From assembly GCF_015500055.1 (NCBI RefSeq), contig NZ_CP045492.1, forward strand, positions 3,172,501-3,236,500: a DNA stretch of 64,000 nucleotides, given 5' to 3'. The translations under genes and the position numbers were made by a program. Positions within the stretch are counted from its first letter, which is position 1. Each line of letters starts with the position of its first letter. The notes under the pieces were generated by a model, which was given only the letters and a program-made list of their open reading frames with translations, was not told where the DNA came from and ran no database searches. Positions 35,546 to 44,482 of this stretch are shown one piece after another. Source of the stretch: Mesorhizobium sp. NBSH29. GTDB taxonomy: Bacteria; Pseudomonadota; Alphaproteobacteria; Rhizobiales; Rhizobiaceae.

Positions 35546-37126
35546 ATGACCGCAGTTGCAGACACGGCCGACGCCGCAACCACGCAAGACCGCGCACGGC
35601 GCGGCGGTGGCCGCGCTGGAAAACGCGCTGGTGGTGCCTCAGCTTTTGACCAGCCTGCTTTCCGGCAATTGAAAAACCCGCTTCAGCCAACCAGATTTGT
35701 GTCTGACGATGAGTTGGAATCAATCCACCGCGCTTCGCTGCGCGTCTTGCGTGAGATCGGCGTCGATGTGCTGCATGATGGCGCGCGCCAGATCATGAAG
35801 GAACACGGCGCCGACGTGCGCGAAGGCACCGAGCGCGTGCGCTTTGATAGTGACATGCTTCTGGAACTCGTGTCTCACGCGCCATCGCAATTCACCATGC
35901 ACGCCCGCAACCCAGCGCATAATGTGGAGTTTGGTGGCAACAACCTCATCATCTCCATGATGGCATCGGCCCCCAATTGTTCGGATATGGATGGCGGGCG
36001 ACGCCCTGGAAACCAGAACGACTATCGCAACTTCCTGCGCTTGGCGCAGATGCACAATATTTTGAACTGCACCGGCGGCTATCCTGTGGAACCGATCGAC
36101 ATTCACCCCTCCGTGCGCCATCTCGAATGTATCCGCGATCTTGCACTCCTGACCGATAAGGTCTTCCACATCTATTCGCTGGGCAAAGAACGCAATGTCG
36201 ATGGCATCGAGCTAACGCGCATCGCCCGCGGCATCAGCCATGAGCAGATGATTGCCGAACCCTCAGTGTTCACCATCATCAACACCAACTCCCCGCTCAA
36301 ATTGGATGTGCCTATGATGGAAGGCATCATCCAGATGGCGTCGATGGGCCAGCCGGTGGTCATTACACCCTTCACGCTTTCCGGTGCGATGGCCCCCGTC
36401 ACCATCGCCGGCGCGCTGGTGCAGCAGAATGCCGAAGCACTCTCAGGCATCGCTTTCGCGCAAATGGTTCGAAAAGGCACGCCAGTGGCCTATGGCGGCT
36501 TCACCTCCAATGTCGACATGAAATCCGGCGCGCCAGCTTTCGGCACACCTGAATATATGAAAGCCCAGCTTGTCGGCGGTCAGTTGGCGCGGCGCTACAA
36601 CATTCCCTACCGCACATCGAATACCTGCGCGGCCAACACCGTAGATGCGCAGGCCGCCTATGAAAGCGCCTTCTCGCTTTGGGGCGCAATACAGGGCGGC
36701 GGCAATTTGATGATGCACGCTGCAGGCTGGCTGGAAGGCGGCTTGCGCTGCTCCTTCGAGAAAACCATTCTGGATATCGACATGCTGCAAATGGTGGCGG
36801 AATTCCTCACCCCGCTCGATCTATCGGACGATGCGCTCGGCTTCGATGCGATTGAGAGCGTCGGTCCTGGCGGCCATTTTTTCGGCACCCAACACACGCA
36901 AGATCGTTACAAGACAGCATTCTACTCGCCCATCATTTCAGATTGGCGCAATTTCGAAAGCTGGGCAGAAGCTGGAAGCCCGACTGCAATCGACCGCGCC
37001 AACCGCGTCTGGAAAGAGCGCCTCGCCACCTACGAGGAACCAGCGATCGACCCTGCCATTCGCGAAGAAATCAACGACTTCGTTGCCCGCCGCACGGCTG
37101 AAGGCGGCGCACCGACAGATTTCTAA
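35546..37126 (+). CDS. MttB-family corrinoid methyltransferase (pyrrolysine-free), paralogue A
   Basis: 526 residues with GAGG before the ATG. It belongs to the trimethylamine methyltransferase MttB superfamily, whose non-pyrrolysine members move a methyl group from quaternary amines such as glycine betaine to a corrinoid protein. The frame has no internal stop, so no pyrrolysine codon is used. Core motifs are 'EIGVDVLHDGARQIMKEHGADV', 'PFTLSGAMAPVTIAGALVQQNAEALSG', 'SGAPAFGTPEYMKAQLVGGQLARRY' and 'HAAGWLEGGLRCSFEKTILDIDML'. The first 30 residues are a disordered Arg/Gly-rich extension (RARRGGGRAGKRAGG). The next gene, a dimethylglycine-dehydrogenase-like enzyme, starts 43 bases later. A betaine-type substrate is inferred from this neighbour. 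Confidence 0.88.
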   Translation: MTAVADTADAATTQDRARRGGGRAGKRAGGASAFDQPAFRQLKNPLQPTRFVSDDELESIHRASLRVLREIGVDVLHDGARQIMKEHGADVREGTERVRFDSDMLLELVSHAPSQFTMHARNPAHNVEFGGNNLIISMMASAPNCSDMDGGRRPGNQNDYRNFLRLAQMHNILNCTGGYPVEPIDIHPSVRHLECIRDLALLTDKVFHIYSLGKERNVDGIELTRIARGISHEQMIAEPSVFTIINTNSPLKLDVPMMEGIIQMASMGQPVVITPFTLSGAMAPVTIAGALVQQNAEALSGIAFAQMVRKGTPVAYGGFTSNVDMKSGAPAFGTPEYMKAQLVGGQLARRYNIPYRTSNTCAANTVDAQAAYESAFSLWGAIQGGGNLMMHAAGWLEGGLRCSFEKTILDIDMLQMVAEFLTPLDLSDDALGFDAIESVGPGGHFFGTQHTQDRYKTAFYSPIISDWRNFESWAEAGSPTAIDRANRVWKERLATYEEPAIDPAIREEINDFVARRTAEGGAPTDF

Positions 37127-37169
37127 TTTAGAAAATTGAATCATATTCTCACATCACGGGCCTATCCTC

Positions 37170-39740
37170 ATGAAAACTAATGTTAAAGCGGTCGTTATTG
37201 GTGGCGGCGTTGTGGGTTGCTCGGTGCTTTTCCATCTGGCCAAAGCGGGCTGGAAGGACATCATGCTGATCGAGCGATCAGAGCTGACTTCCGGCTCATC
37301 CTGGCATGCAGCGGGCGGCTTCCATACCCTGAATGGCGACCCGAATGTCGCAAAACTCCAGGCCTATACCGTGCAGCTCTACCGTGAGCTGGAGGAGCTT
37401 TCCGGCCAGTCCTGCGGGCTGCATCTGACAGGTGGCGTGATGCTGGCCGATACGCCAGAGCGCATGGATTTCCTGCGCCTGTCGCACGCCAAAGGCCGTT
37501 ACCTTGGCATGGAAACGGAACTGATCACGCCCTCCGAAGCCAAGGCGATGTTCCCGCTTATGGATGAAAGCCATTTCGTTGGCGCCATGTGGGACCCGGT
37601 CGAAGGGCATCTTGATCCTTCCGGCACCACCCACGCCTATGCCAAGGCGGCCAAGAAACTGGGCGCAGAAATCGTTCTGCGCAATCCGGTCAAGGAACTG
37701 ACGCAGGATGCCGATGGCACATGGAATGTGGTCACCGAACAAGGCACCGTTCGCGCCGAACATGTGGTCAATTGCGGAGGCCTGTGGGCGCGTGAGATCG
37801 GGCGCATGGTGGGTGTGGAACTGCCCTTGCTGGCGATGGAACACATGTATCTTCTGACCGAGCCAATGCCGGAAGTGGAAGAATTCAACAAATCGACCGG
37901 CCGTGAGATGATTGGCGTCATCGACTTCAAAGGCGAGATCTACACGCGCCAAGAACGCAATGGCGTGCTGCTCGGCACCTATGAAAAGGCTGCAAAACCC
38001 TGGTCACCGGTCAACACACCGGGGGATTTCGGCCATGAGCTTTTAGCTCCAGATCTGGATCGCATTGCGCCCTCTTTAGAAGTCGGCTTCCGCCATTTTC
38101 CTGGCATCGAGAAGGCCGGCATCAAGCAGATCATCAACGGACCCTTCACCTTCGCGCCCGACGGCAATCCTTTGGTAGGCCCGGTGCAGGGACTGACCAA
38201 TTTCTGGTGCGCCTGCGCGGTCATGGCGGGCTTCAGCCAAGGCGGCGGTGTTGGTTTGGCGCTGTCCAACTGGATGGTGCACGGCGATCCGGGTTTCGAC
38301 GTATGGGGCATGGATGTTACCCGCTTTGGCGAATGGGCAGGCCTGCGCTACACCAACGCCAAGGTGCGTGAAAATTACTCGCGCCGCTTTTCGATCCGCT
38401 TCCCCAACGAGGAACTCCCGGCCGCCCGCCCCGCACAGACCACCCCGCTTTACGACACAATGCGCGCAAACAATGCGGTGATGGGCGACAGCTGGGGCCT
38501 GGAAACGCCGCTCTGGTTTGCCCCCAAAGGCACCGAGCCAAAAGATATCGTCTCCTTCCACCGCTCCAACGATTTCGAGCATGTCGGCAATGAAGTCCGC
38601 GCCACGCGAAACAGTGTCGGCGTGACCGAAATCGCCAACTTCGCCAAATATGAAGTCTCAGGCCCAGCTGCGGAAGACTTCCTCAACCGCCTGATGACGA
38701 ACCGCATGCCCAAACAGGGCCGCATCGTACTGACCCCGATGTTGAATGAATTCGGCAAGCTGATCGGCGACTTCACCATAGCAAAAACAGACGCTGAAAA
38801 ATTCATGATCTGGGGCTCATCTGCCGCGCAGAAATACCATATGCGCTGGTTTGAAAAGCACCTACCCAAAGATGGCTCAGTGCGCCTTCACCGCTTCGAC
38901 CAAACGCTGGTAGGCCTGTCCATCGCCGGCCCCAACAGCCAAAAACTGTTGCAAAAGCTCGTTGATACTGACGTGTCCTCAACCGCCTTCCGCTTCATGG
39001 ATTTCCGCGAGATGGCAGTCGGCGGCGCGCCCTGCATGGTCAACCGCATTACCTATACCGGTGATCTCGGCTATGAATTGTGGATGGCGCCCGCCTATCA
39101 GCGGCTTGTCTATCAGGCGATCAAAGAGGCTGGCGAAGAGTTCGGCATCGTCGATTTCGGCATGCGCGCGCTTCTTTCCATGCGGCTGGAAAAAAATTTT
39201 CCGACATGGTTCCGCGAACTCCGCCCTATCTATGGACCCTTCGAAGGTGGCATGGACCGCTTCGTCAAGATGGAAAAGAACGACTTCATTGGCCGCGAAG
39301 CAGCCGCCAAAGAGCTGGAAGCCGGCCCAAAGCTGCGCCGCGTGTCGTTCATAGTCGAGGCCGACAATGCCGATGTGATGGGCGACGAACCCATCTGGGC
39401 CAAAGTCTCCACCGATTACGGCACGGTCGAAAAACCACATGGTTATGGCGCGCCGCGCTTTGATGTCTCAGGCAACGAAGTCACCTTCTCATCCGCTTCA
39501 AACGATTCCTCCGCCGTGCGCGGCATCGTCGATGGCGACTGGCGCGTGGTGGGCTGGGTCACCTCCGGCGGCTATGCGCATTACGTCGAAAAGTCGATGG
39601 CGCAAGGCTATGTGCCAGCAGCCCTTGCCGAGAACGAAAGCGACGGTCTGTTCGAGATCGAAATTCTGGGCCGCCGCTGCCCGGCGAAAATCAATGTGCA
39701 GCCACCTTTCGACCCAGAGGGCGGCAAGATGCGGGGGTAA
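37170..39740 (+). CDS. FAD-dependent dimethylglycine/sarcosine dehydrogenase-like enzyme with GcvT domain
   Basis: 856 residues. The N-terminal half (about 1-370) is a DAO-type oxidoreductase with the dinucleotide motif VVIGGGVVGCSVLFHLAKAG. SGSSWHAAG at 42-49 has a Trp-His pair in which the His binds FAD covalently in dimethylglycine and sarcosine dehydrogenases. A short linker domain (around 370-430) leads to a GcvT-like folate-binding half ('EVSGPAAEDFLNRLMTNRMPKQGRIVLTPMLNEFGKLIGDF' and 'SYAMRLEKNF'-like region near 665), ending in a GcvT_C barrel. Such enzymes remove a methyl group from dimethylglycine or sarcosine and pass it to THF as methylene-THF. It lies directly behind MttB paralogue A, fitting stepwise betaine demethylation in the cytosol. 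Confidence 0.88.
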   Translation: MKTNVKAVVIGGGVVGCSVLFHLAKAGWKDIMLIERSELTSGSSWHAAGGFHTLNGDPNVAKLQAYTVQLYRELEELSGQSCGLHLTGGVMLADTPERMDFLRLSHAKGRYLGMETELITPSEAKAMFPLMDESHFVGAMWDPVEGHLDPSGTTHAYAKAAKKLGAEIVLRNPVKELTQDADGTWNVVTEQGTVRAEHVVNCGGLWAREIGRMVGVELPLLAMEHMYLLTEPMPEVEEFNKSTGREMIGVIDFKGEIYTRQERNGVLLGTYEKAAKPWSPVNTPGDFGHELLAPDLDRIAPSLEVGFRHFPGIEKAGIKQIINGPFTFAPDGNPLVGPVQGLTNFWCACAVMAGFSQGGGVGLALSNWMVHGDPGFDVWGMDVTRFGEWAGLRYTNAKVRENYSRRFSIRFPNEELPAARPAQTTPLYDTMRANNAVMGDSWGLETPLWFAPKGTEPKDIVSFHRSNDFEHVGNEVRATRNSVGVTEIANFAKYEVSGPAAEDFLNRLMTNRMPKQGRIVLTPMLNEFGKLIGDFTIAKTDAEKFMIWGSSAAQKYHMRWFEKHLPKDGSVRLHRFDQTLVGLSIAGPNSQKLLQKLVDTDVSSTAFRFMDFREMAVGGAPCMVNRITYTGDLGYELWMAPAYQRLVYQAIKEAGEEFGIVDFGMRALLSMRLEKNFPTWFRELRPIYGPFEGGMDRFVKMEKNDFIGREAAAKELEAGPKLRRVSFIVEADNADVMGDEPIWAKVSTDYGTVEKPHGYGAPRFDVSGNEVTFSSASNDSSAVRGIVDGDWRVVGWVTSGGYAHYVEKSMAQGYVPAALAENESDGLFEIEILGRRCPAKINVQPPFDPEGGKMRG

Positions 39741-39807
39741 GTGTGCCTCTGTGTTAGGGTGCCGGAACTGAGATTGACACCCGCCAAAAACACTGGAGGA
39801 AGACCAA

Positions 39808-40542
39808 TTGCCTACCGAACCACGTTCACCGCGTCTTGCCGTCCTGATTGACGCTGACAACGCCTCGGCCAAGATCGCCGATGGCCTGTTCGAGGAAATC
39901 GCCAAGATCGGCGAAGCCAGCGTGCGGCGGATCTACGGTGATTTTTCAAGCCCCCATTCAAAGGCGTGGGAAAACACGCTGTCGAGGCACGCCATCATTC
40001 CCCAACAACAGTTTGCCTACATCAAGGGCAAGAACGCCGCCGATATCACTCTGGTAATCGATGCCATGGACCTGCTGCACGCCGGTCGGCTCGACGGCTT
40101 CTGTCTGGTCTCTTCCGATAGCGACTTCACAAGACTTGCTTCGCGAATCCGCGAACAGGGCATCGACGTCTACGGCTTTGGCGAGCAGAAGACGCCCGAG
40201 AGCTTCCGCCAGGCCTGCCGCCGGTTCATTTACACGGAAAACCTGCTACCCGCTCAGGCGTCCAGTGCTGCTGCCCCTCAAGAAGCCACCACGCCGCTGA
40301 TGCCGCCGAGAGCTGCTGTGCCTGTTATCCGGAAGGTTATCGAAGAGATGGATAGTGAAGACGGCTGGGTGTTGCTTGGCATGGTCGGTAACAGGCTCGC
40401 CAATTTCACGTCAGACTTCGATCCTCGGACGTTCGGCTCTCGAAGCCTGAGTGATCTGATGAAAAAGACCGGTGCTTTCGACGTCGAGCTCCCGACAGGG
40501 GGAGGAATGCGTGTTCGCCTCAAGACGACCACTCGCAAATGA
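39808..40542 (+). CDS. NYN-domain (PIN-like) protein with C-terminal OST-HTH/LOTUS domain
   Basis: 244 residues with a TTG start at 39808, supported by CTGGAGGA at 39794-39801. The NYN nuclease-like domain (residues 8-145) has the acidic residues in LAVLIDADNAS, 'NAADITLVIDAMDLLH' and 'FCLVSSDSDFTRLASRI', as in LabA/DUF88 proteins. The C-terminal OST-HTH domain (about 170-240), 'VIRKVIEEMDSEDGWVLLGMVGNRLANFTSDFDPRTFGSRSLSDLMKKTGAFDVEL', is a likely RNA-binding module. The pair is widespread in bacteria with an unknown RNA-related role. It follows the dehydrogenase gene by 67 bases but is probably a separate unit. Confidence 0.88.
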   Translation: MPTEPRSPRLAVLIDADNASAKIADGLFEEIAKIGEASVRRIYGDFSSPHSKAWENTLSRHAIIPQQQFAYIKGKNAADITLVIDAMDLLHAGRLDGFCLVSSDSDFTRLASRIREQGIDVYGFGEQKTPESFRQACRRFIYTENLLPAQASSAAAPQEATTPLMPPRAAVPVIRKVIEEMDSEDGWVLLGMVGNRLANFTSDFDPRTFGSRSLSDLMKKTGAFDVELPTGGGMRVRLKTTTRK

Positions 40543-40575
40543 GCCGCTGTTGCACTACCCACAAGCGTCGCTGTC

Positions 40576-41286
40576 CTAATTTAGCTGCGATTCCATAACG
40601 CTGCGCAAGACTTCAACCGTGTCCACCGACATGGCCTGGCTGGCAATATACGGCAGACCCTTGCGCGCAGCAGTCCAGCCTACCGCCTGCAGTCCTGCCG
40701 CGGCGGGCTCGAACTTCTTCGCCAGACTCCAGCTGCGGCAGTCGATGGCTGCGATGTCGGCGTGACCTTCGGCCACGGCGATAACCGAGGCGCGGTGACC
40801 GCCGGTTTCGATACGGGCGGAAAAAAGGTCGAGGTTTTTTACAGCGGCGGCGAGATCGCGCGCCAGACCGATAATGCCCGACATGGAATCGGGGCTGTTG
40901 AAGGCGAGGCGTTTGCCTGCCATGAGGTCAAGCGGCAGGATTGGCTGGCCGGTGGGAGTCTGCAATGCGCCCTCGCCCCGCCGCATCACCAGCGCGCTGG
41001 AGTAGAAAATCCCCTGCCCGCCCTCGATTCCGTCATAGCTGGGCTGGCCGACAAGCTGGACATGATCGGCAAGACCAAGCTCCATCGGCCCCCAGCAGGT
41101 TTGCGAGAGCAGAAGCTGTGGATTGCGCCAGAGCGCCTGTAGGTCGGCAACATCGCGGGTGAGTGCGTCAGGTGCATCGACGCCGACGTCGCGAAGCGCA
41201 TCGCGAAGCCGTGCCCATTGCGCGTCCGTTTCGGCGCGAACTTCGGGCCAGTCATACATCGGCAAGGCGGCAATCAGTGAGGTCAT
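40576..41286 (-). CDS. PhnD/SsuA-like substrate-binding domain protein without signal peptide
   Basis: 236 residues from the ATG at 41284-41286 (MTSLIAALPMYDWPEV). The fold resembles the phosphonate/transferrin-type periplasmic binding proteins: 'LLLSQTCWGPMELGL', 'MAGKRLAFNSPDSMSGIIGLARDLA' and 'HRASVIAVAEGHADIAAIDCRSW'. It lacks any export signal and begins directly with the first strand, so it likely acts in the cytosol as a ligand sensor or scavenging protein. It has no transporter neighbours. Convergent with the NYN gene, it lies 40 bases downstream of the desaturase gene on the same strand. Confidence 0.75.
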   Translation of the reverse strand: MTSLIAALPMYDWPEVRAETDAQWARLRDALRDVGVDAPDALTRDVADLQALWRNPQLLLSQTCWGPMELGLADHVQLVGQPSYDGIEGGQGIFYSSALVMRRGEGALQTPTGQPILPLDLMAGKRLAFNSPDSMSGIIGLARDLAAAVKNLDLFSARIETGGHRASVIAVAEGHADIAAIDCRSWSLAKKFEPAAAGLQAVGWTAARKGLPYIASQAMSVDTVEVLRSVMESQLN

Positions 41287-41326
41287 ATCACCCTGTCTGG
41301 CACAACATCCACCAAAGGCAAGCGAG

Positions 41327-42352
41327 CTATTCCTTGGCAGGTTTTGCCGGCACAGGCGCTGTGCCGAGGCCGGCGACATTGCGCGCCCGCACGCGCGGCT
41401 GGAAGGCCCGGCCGGGCTCGGGCGCCCGGCGCAGAACCGGGTGAACCACCGGCTCCTTGGCGCGGAATGCATAGCATTTGATCAGCTGCCAATAATTGGA
41501 AAACACATAGCCATTGTTCATACGAACCCATTCGGACCGCCGAGCGGCAAATATCTGCGGCAACAGATACCAGGCCGTGGTCGGGGTCTTGTGGTGAACG
41601 AAATGCAGATTGTTGTTGAGGAACAGCAGCGACAAAGGCGTGCGCTCGACAATGATCGTGCGCCCTTCGGGCCGCTCCGACCACTGGTGTTCGGCAAAGG
41701 TGCGGATAGCAATGATCGACTGGCCAAACCAGACCGGACCAAGCACATAGATCCACAGCGGGATGCCGAACCCATAAATCACCACCGGAAGCACCACGAC
41801 CAGCCCCGCCAAATGCAATAGCCAAGCTTGGCGAATGCTGCGGTTGCTAATCAGCATCCCCGCGTCATCAATAACAAAGCCCGCGACCGACAGCCATGGG
41901 CCAAGGAAAAAACGCCCGACCATCGTATTGTTGATCGCCAGAAGCCTCACCATCCAGCGCGGCAACGCCTCATGCTGCCACAGAGCCCGGTAATAACTTT
42001 CAGGATCGTCGAGCGGATCCGTCAGCCGTTCATCCGCATGATGGCGCAAATGCAGCGTTTTGAAACGACGATAGGGCCAAACCACACCGATCGGCAAAAA
42101 GACGAAGGCCTCATTGATCAACGCATTACGGGTGGGATGCCCATGCAGCACTTCGTGACAAAGCGAAGAATGCAATGCAACGCACAAAACCATGACACCA
42201 AGCGCTGCAAGCGGTGCAACCGGCCACAGCCAGAACCCCGCAGCCGCCCAAACGCCATAACATGCAGCGGTCAAGGCAACAGTTGGCCATTCAATAAGGA
42301 AGGCTTTTTTCGGACGAACAGATTTTTGCGCACTTACATGTGACGATGGCAT
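41327..42352 (-). CDS. Membrane fatty acid desaturase family protein
   Basis: 341 residues from the ATG at 42350-42352, with GAGGG upstream; a TTG at 42373 is an alternative. The three His boxes of integral membrane desaturases are present: HSSLCHEVLHGHP, TLHLRHHADERL and NNNLHFVHHKTP. Membrane segments flank them (for example 'FWLWPVAPLAALGVMVLCVAL' and 'WLLHLAGLVVVLPVVIYGFGI'). These bind a di-iron centre that inserts double bonds or hydroxyl groups into lipid chains or related molecules at the inner membrane. The Pro-Thr-Thr-Ala-Trp stretch after the third box is common in this bacterial subgroup; the substrate is unknown. Confidence 0.88.
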   Translation of the reverse strand: MPSSHVSAQKSVRPKKAFLIEWPTVALTAACYGVWAAAGFWLWPVAPLAALGVMVLCVALHSSLCHEVLHGHPTRNALINEAFVFLPIGVVWPYRRFKTLHLRHHADERLTDPLDDPESYYRALWQHEALPRWMVRLLAINNTMVGRFFLGPWLSVAGFVIDDAGMLISNRSIRQAWLLHLAGLVVVLPVVIYGFGIPLWIYVLGPVWFGQSIIAIRTFAEHQWSERPEGRTIIVERTPLSLLFLNNNLHFVHHKTPTTAWYLLPQIFAARRSEWVRMNNGYVFSNYWQLIKCYAFRAKEPVVHPVLRRAPEPGRAFQPRVRARNVAGLGTAPVPAKPAKE

Positions 42353-42455
42353 GCGTATGAAAGGTTCCCTCAAACCGGGGAGTCGAAGCAGCTCCTGACA
42401 TAATGCTGTCAGTAGAAGGCATATGATTCAACGCGACAATGCGCATAAAATGTTT

Positions 42456-42499
42456 ATTGTTTGCATCTTACGCACCGTTTGTTGCACTTAGTAAACAAT
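42456..42499. promoter_or_regulatory. Candidate operator region of the XRE regulator gene
   Basis: An inverted repeat ATTGTTT (42456-42462) / AAACAAT (42493-42499) encloses TTGCATCTTA (42461-42470) and TTGCACTTA (42482-42490), a near-direct repeat. The region lies 28-71 bases before the regulator start and suggests self-control. Confidence 0.35.
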
Positions 42500-42526
42500 A
42501 TGCTCAAGTTCGACGAGGACAGACTG

Positions 42527-43387
42527 ATGGACAAGCGCGACCTCTCCACACTTTTCCGAGAGCGTCTCAAAATTCTCGTTGCCCGCTCCGGCGTCAACCA
42601 GTCTGCCTTTGCGGCATCGGTCGGTATCGACCGATCGGCACTGTCACAGCTGCTGGCAGGCGCCTCAACCCGGCTACCGCGCGCCGAAACGCTGCTCAAC
42701 ATCGCATCTGAACACAAGGTCTCGCTCGACTGGCTCTTGGGGCTGAGCCAGGACGAAGGCCTGACTGGCGAGCTACGCGCCAGCCTGGAGATCGAAGAAG
42801 GCGATGGCGGTTTTGACGCAACTCTGCTGGCAAGATGGCATGCAGAGGCCGCCGGCACGAAGATCCGCTACGTGCCGGCGGGCATTCCAGACCTGTTACG
42901 CACCGATGCTTTGATCGACTATGAGGCGGCTATCACCAAGCGCAGCCGCGCTTCACAGGCCGGCGAAACGCAGTATCGCATCGATTACAACCGCCGCCCT
43001 GAGACGGATATGGAAGTCTGCATGCCCCGCCATACGCTGGAGATTTTCGCGCGCGGATTGGGCGTTTGGTCGGACTTCCCGGTCGAGGCACGGCGCGCGC
43101 AGCTGGCCCACATGGCGCAATTGCTTGACGACCTTTATCCCACCTTCCGGCTCTATCTGTACGACGGCCGCTTGCGCTACTCGATCCCTTACACGATCTT
43201 TGGGCCGATACGTGCCGCGATTTATGTCGGTGGCATGTACCTCGTGCTGAATGCTACCGAACCGGTGCGAACACTGACCCGCCACTTCGACAACCTGATC
43301 CGCGCCGCCGAGATCAACGCCCATGAGGCGGCGGCCTTCGCCCGCGATCTGTCGACCTCCCCTATGACGGGCCCTGCCTTCGATTGA
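42527..43387 (+). CDS. XRE-family helix-turn-helix regulator with ligand-type C-terminal domain
   Basis: 286 residues from the ATG at 42527 with GAGGAC upstream; an ATG at 42500 is also in frame. The N-terminal HTH (about residues 8-72) reads 'LFRERLKILVARSGVNQSAFAASVGIDRSALSQLLAGASTRLPRAETLLNIASEHKVSLDWLLGL'. The remaining 200 residues have no recognised domain but contain a strand-rich part 'TFRLYLYDGRLRYSIPYTIFGPIRAAIYVGGMYLVLN' that could bind a ligand. The gene ends 58 bases before the betaine-homocysteine methyltransferase gene, which has its own operator. It may regulate that gene or itself. Confidence 0.8.
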   Translation: MDKRDLSTLFRERLKILVARSGVNQSAFAASVGIDRSALSQLLAGASTRLPRAETLLNIASEHKVSLDWLLGLSQDEGLTGELRASLEIEEGDGGFDATLLARWHAEAAGTKIRYVPAGIPDLLRTDALIDYEAAITKRSRASQAGETQYRIDYNRRPETDMEVCMPRHTLEIFARGLGVWSDFPVEARRAQLAHMAQLLDDLYPTFRLYLYDGRLRYSIPYTIFGPIRAAIYVGGMYLVLNATEPVRTLTRHFDNLIRAAEINAHEAAAFARDLSTSPMTGPAFD

Positions 43388-43390
43388 CGC

Positions 43391-43412
43391 GACATAACGA
43401 TTTCTTTATATC
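43391..43412. promoter_or_regulatory. Methionine-cycle-type palindromic operator before the betaine methyltransferase gene
   Basis: GACATAACGA and TCTTTATATC are separated by TT. The right arm is identical to, and the left arm differs in two bases from, the perfect palindrome at 54036-54057. Palindromes of this ATAAAGA/TCTTTAT type are, as I recall, the sites of the SAH-sensing ArsR-family repressor SahR in alphaproteobacteria. Confidence 0.6.
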
Positions 43413-43445
43413 TTTGTCTCGTTCCACTATTTGAAAGCGCGCTTC

Positions 43446-44465
43446 ATGACTGCCGACCCGATTGCCGCCCTGATTGCCGAAAAAGGCGTGCTGCTCGCCG
43501 ATGGCGCGACCGGTACAAACCTGTTTGCTATGGGCCTAGAGGCTGGTGAGGCACCGGAGCTTCTGAATGTGACCGCGCCAGACACCATCACCGCCCTGCA
43601 CCAGAATTTCGTTGATTCCGGCGCCGACATCATTCTCACCAATTCCTTCGGCGGCACACGCCATCGGCTGAAACTGCACCACGCGCAGGATCGCGTGCAT
43701 GAACTGAACAAGCTCGCCGCAGAGCTCGCCGGCGCGGTCGCCAAAAAGGCTGACCGCAAGGTGATCGTCGCAGGCTCAGTCGGCCCAACCGGCGAGCTTC
43801 TGGTGCCGCTTGGCGCGCTGACCTATGAGGAGGCGGTGGAAGCCTTCGCCGAACAGATCGAGGGCCTGAAGGCCGGCGGCGCAGAAGTCGCCTGGATCGA
43901 AACCATGTCGGCGCCCGACGAAATCCGTGCCGCGGCAGAAGCAGCGATCCGCGTTGGCTTGCCATACACCTACACCGGCTCCTTCGACACAGCTGGCCGC
44001 ACGATGATGGGACTTTTGCCGAAGGACATTCACGGTGTTGTCGACGGCATCGCGCAAAAGCCGATTGGTGTCGGCGCCAATTGCGGTGTCGGAGCGTCCG
44101 ATATCCTCGCCTCGCTGCTCGACATGACTGAAGCCAAGCCTGAAGCAACCGTGATCGTGAAGGGGAATTGTGGCATTCCGCAATTCCACGGTACCGAGAT
44201 CCACTATTCTGGAACACCGGAATTGATGGCGGATTATGTGCGGCTTGCCATCGATAGTGGCGCAAAGATCATCGGCGGCTGTTGCGGCACGTCGTTTACG
44301 CATCTGGCCGCAATGCGGGTGGCACTCGACAGCCACGAGAAACAGCAGCGCCCGACAATTGAAAATATCGTCGAGCGTATCGGCCCATTGCGCAACAAGC
44401 AGGCGGTCGAAAACACCACCGAGACCAGCGACCAACGCCGCGAGCGGCGCCGGTCACGCGTCTAA
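43446..44465 (+). CDS. bmt: Betaine-homocysteine S-methyltransferase
   Basis: 339 residues from the ATG at 43446. It is a homocysteine S-methyltransferase TIM barrel with the zinc Cys in GVGANCGVGAS (Cys213) and the Cys-Cys pair IIGGCCGTS (279-280). The N-terminal 'GVLLADGATGTNLFAMGL' is typical. The enzyme moves a methyl group from glycine betaine to homocysteine, giving methionine and dimethylglycine in the cytosol. Some members also accept DMSP. Its C terminus ends in an Arg-rich tail (RRERRRSRV) like those of other proteins of this locus. A SahR-like palindrome lies 33 bases before the start, consistent with control by the methyl cycle. Confidence 0.88.
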   Translation: MTADPIAALIAEKGVLLADGATGTNLFAMGLEAGEAPELLNVTAPDTITALHQNFVDSGADIILTNSFGGTRHRLKLHHAQDRVHELNKLAAELAGAVAKKADRKVIVAGSVGPTGELLVPLGALTYEEAVEAFAEQIEGLKAGGAEVAWIETMSAPDEIRAAAEAAIRVGLPYTYTGSFDTAGRTMMGLLPKDIHGVVDGIAQKPIGVGANCGVGASDILASLLDMTEAKPEATVIVKGNCGIPQFHGTEIHYSGTPELMADYVRLAIDSGAKIIGGCCGTSFTHLAAMRVALDSHEKQQRPTIENIVERIGPLRNKQAVENTTETSDQRRERRRSRV

Positions 44466-44482
44466 AGTCGCCAGTGTAAAAC

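Noticed and set aside
43388-43445. SAM riboswitch before the betaine methyltransferase gene
   Set aside because: The leader is only 58 bases and is mostly taken by a DNA palindrome matching the one at 54036, so a protein-bound operator explains it better.
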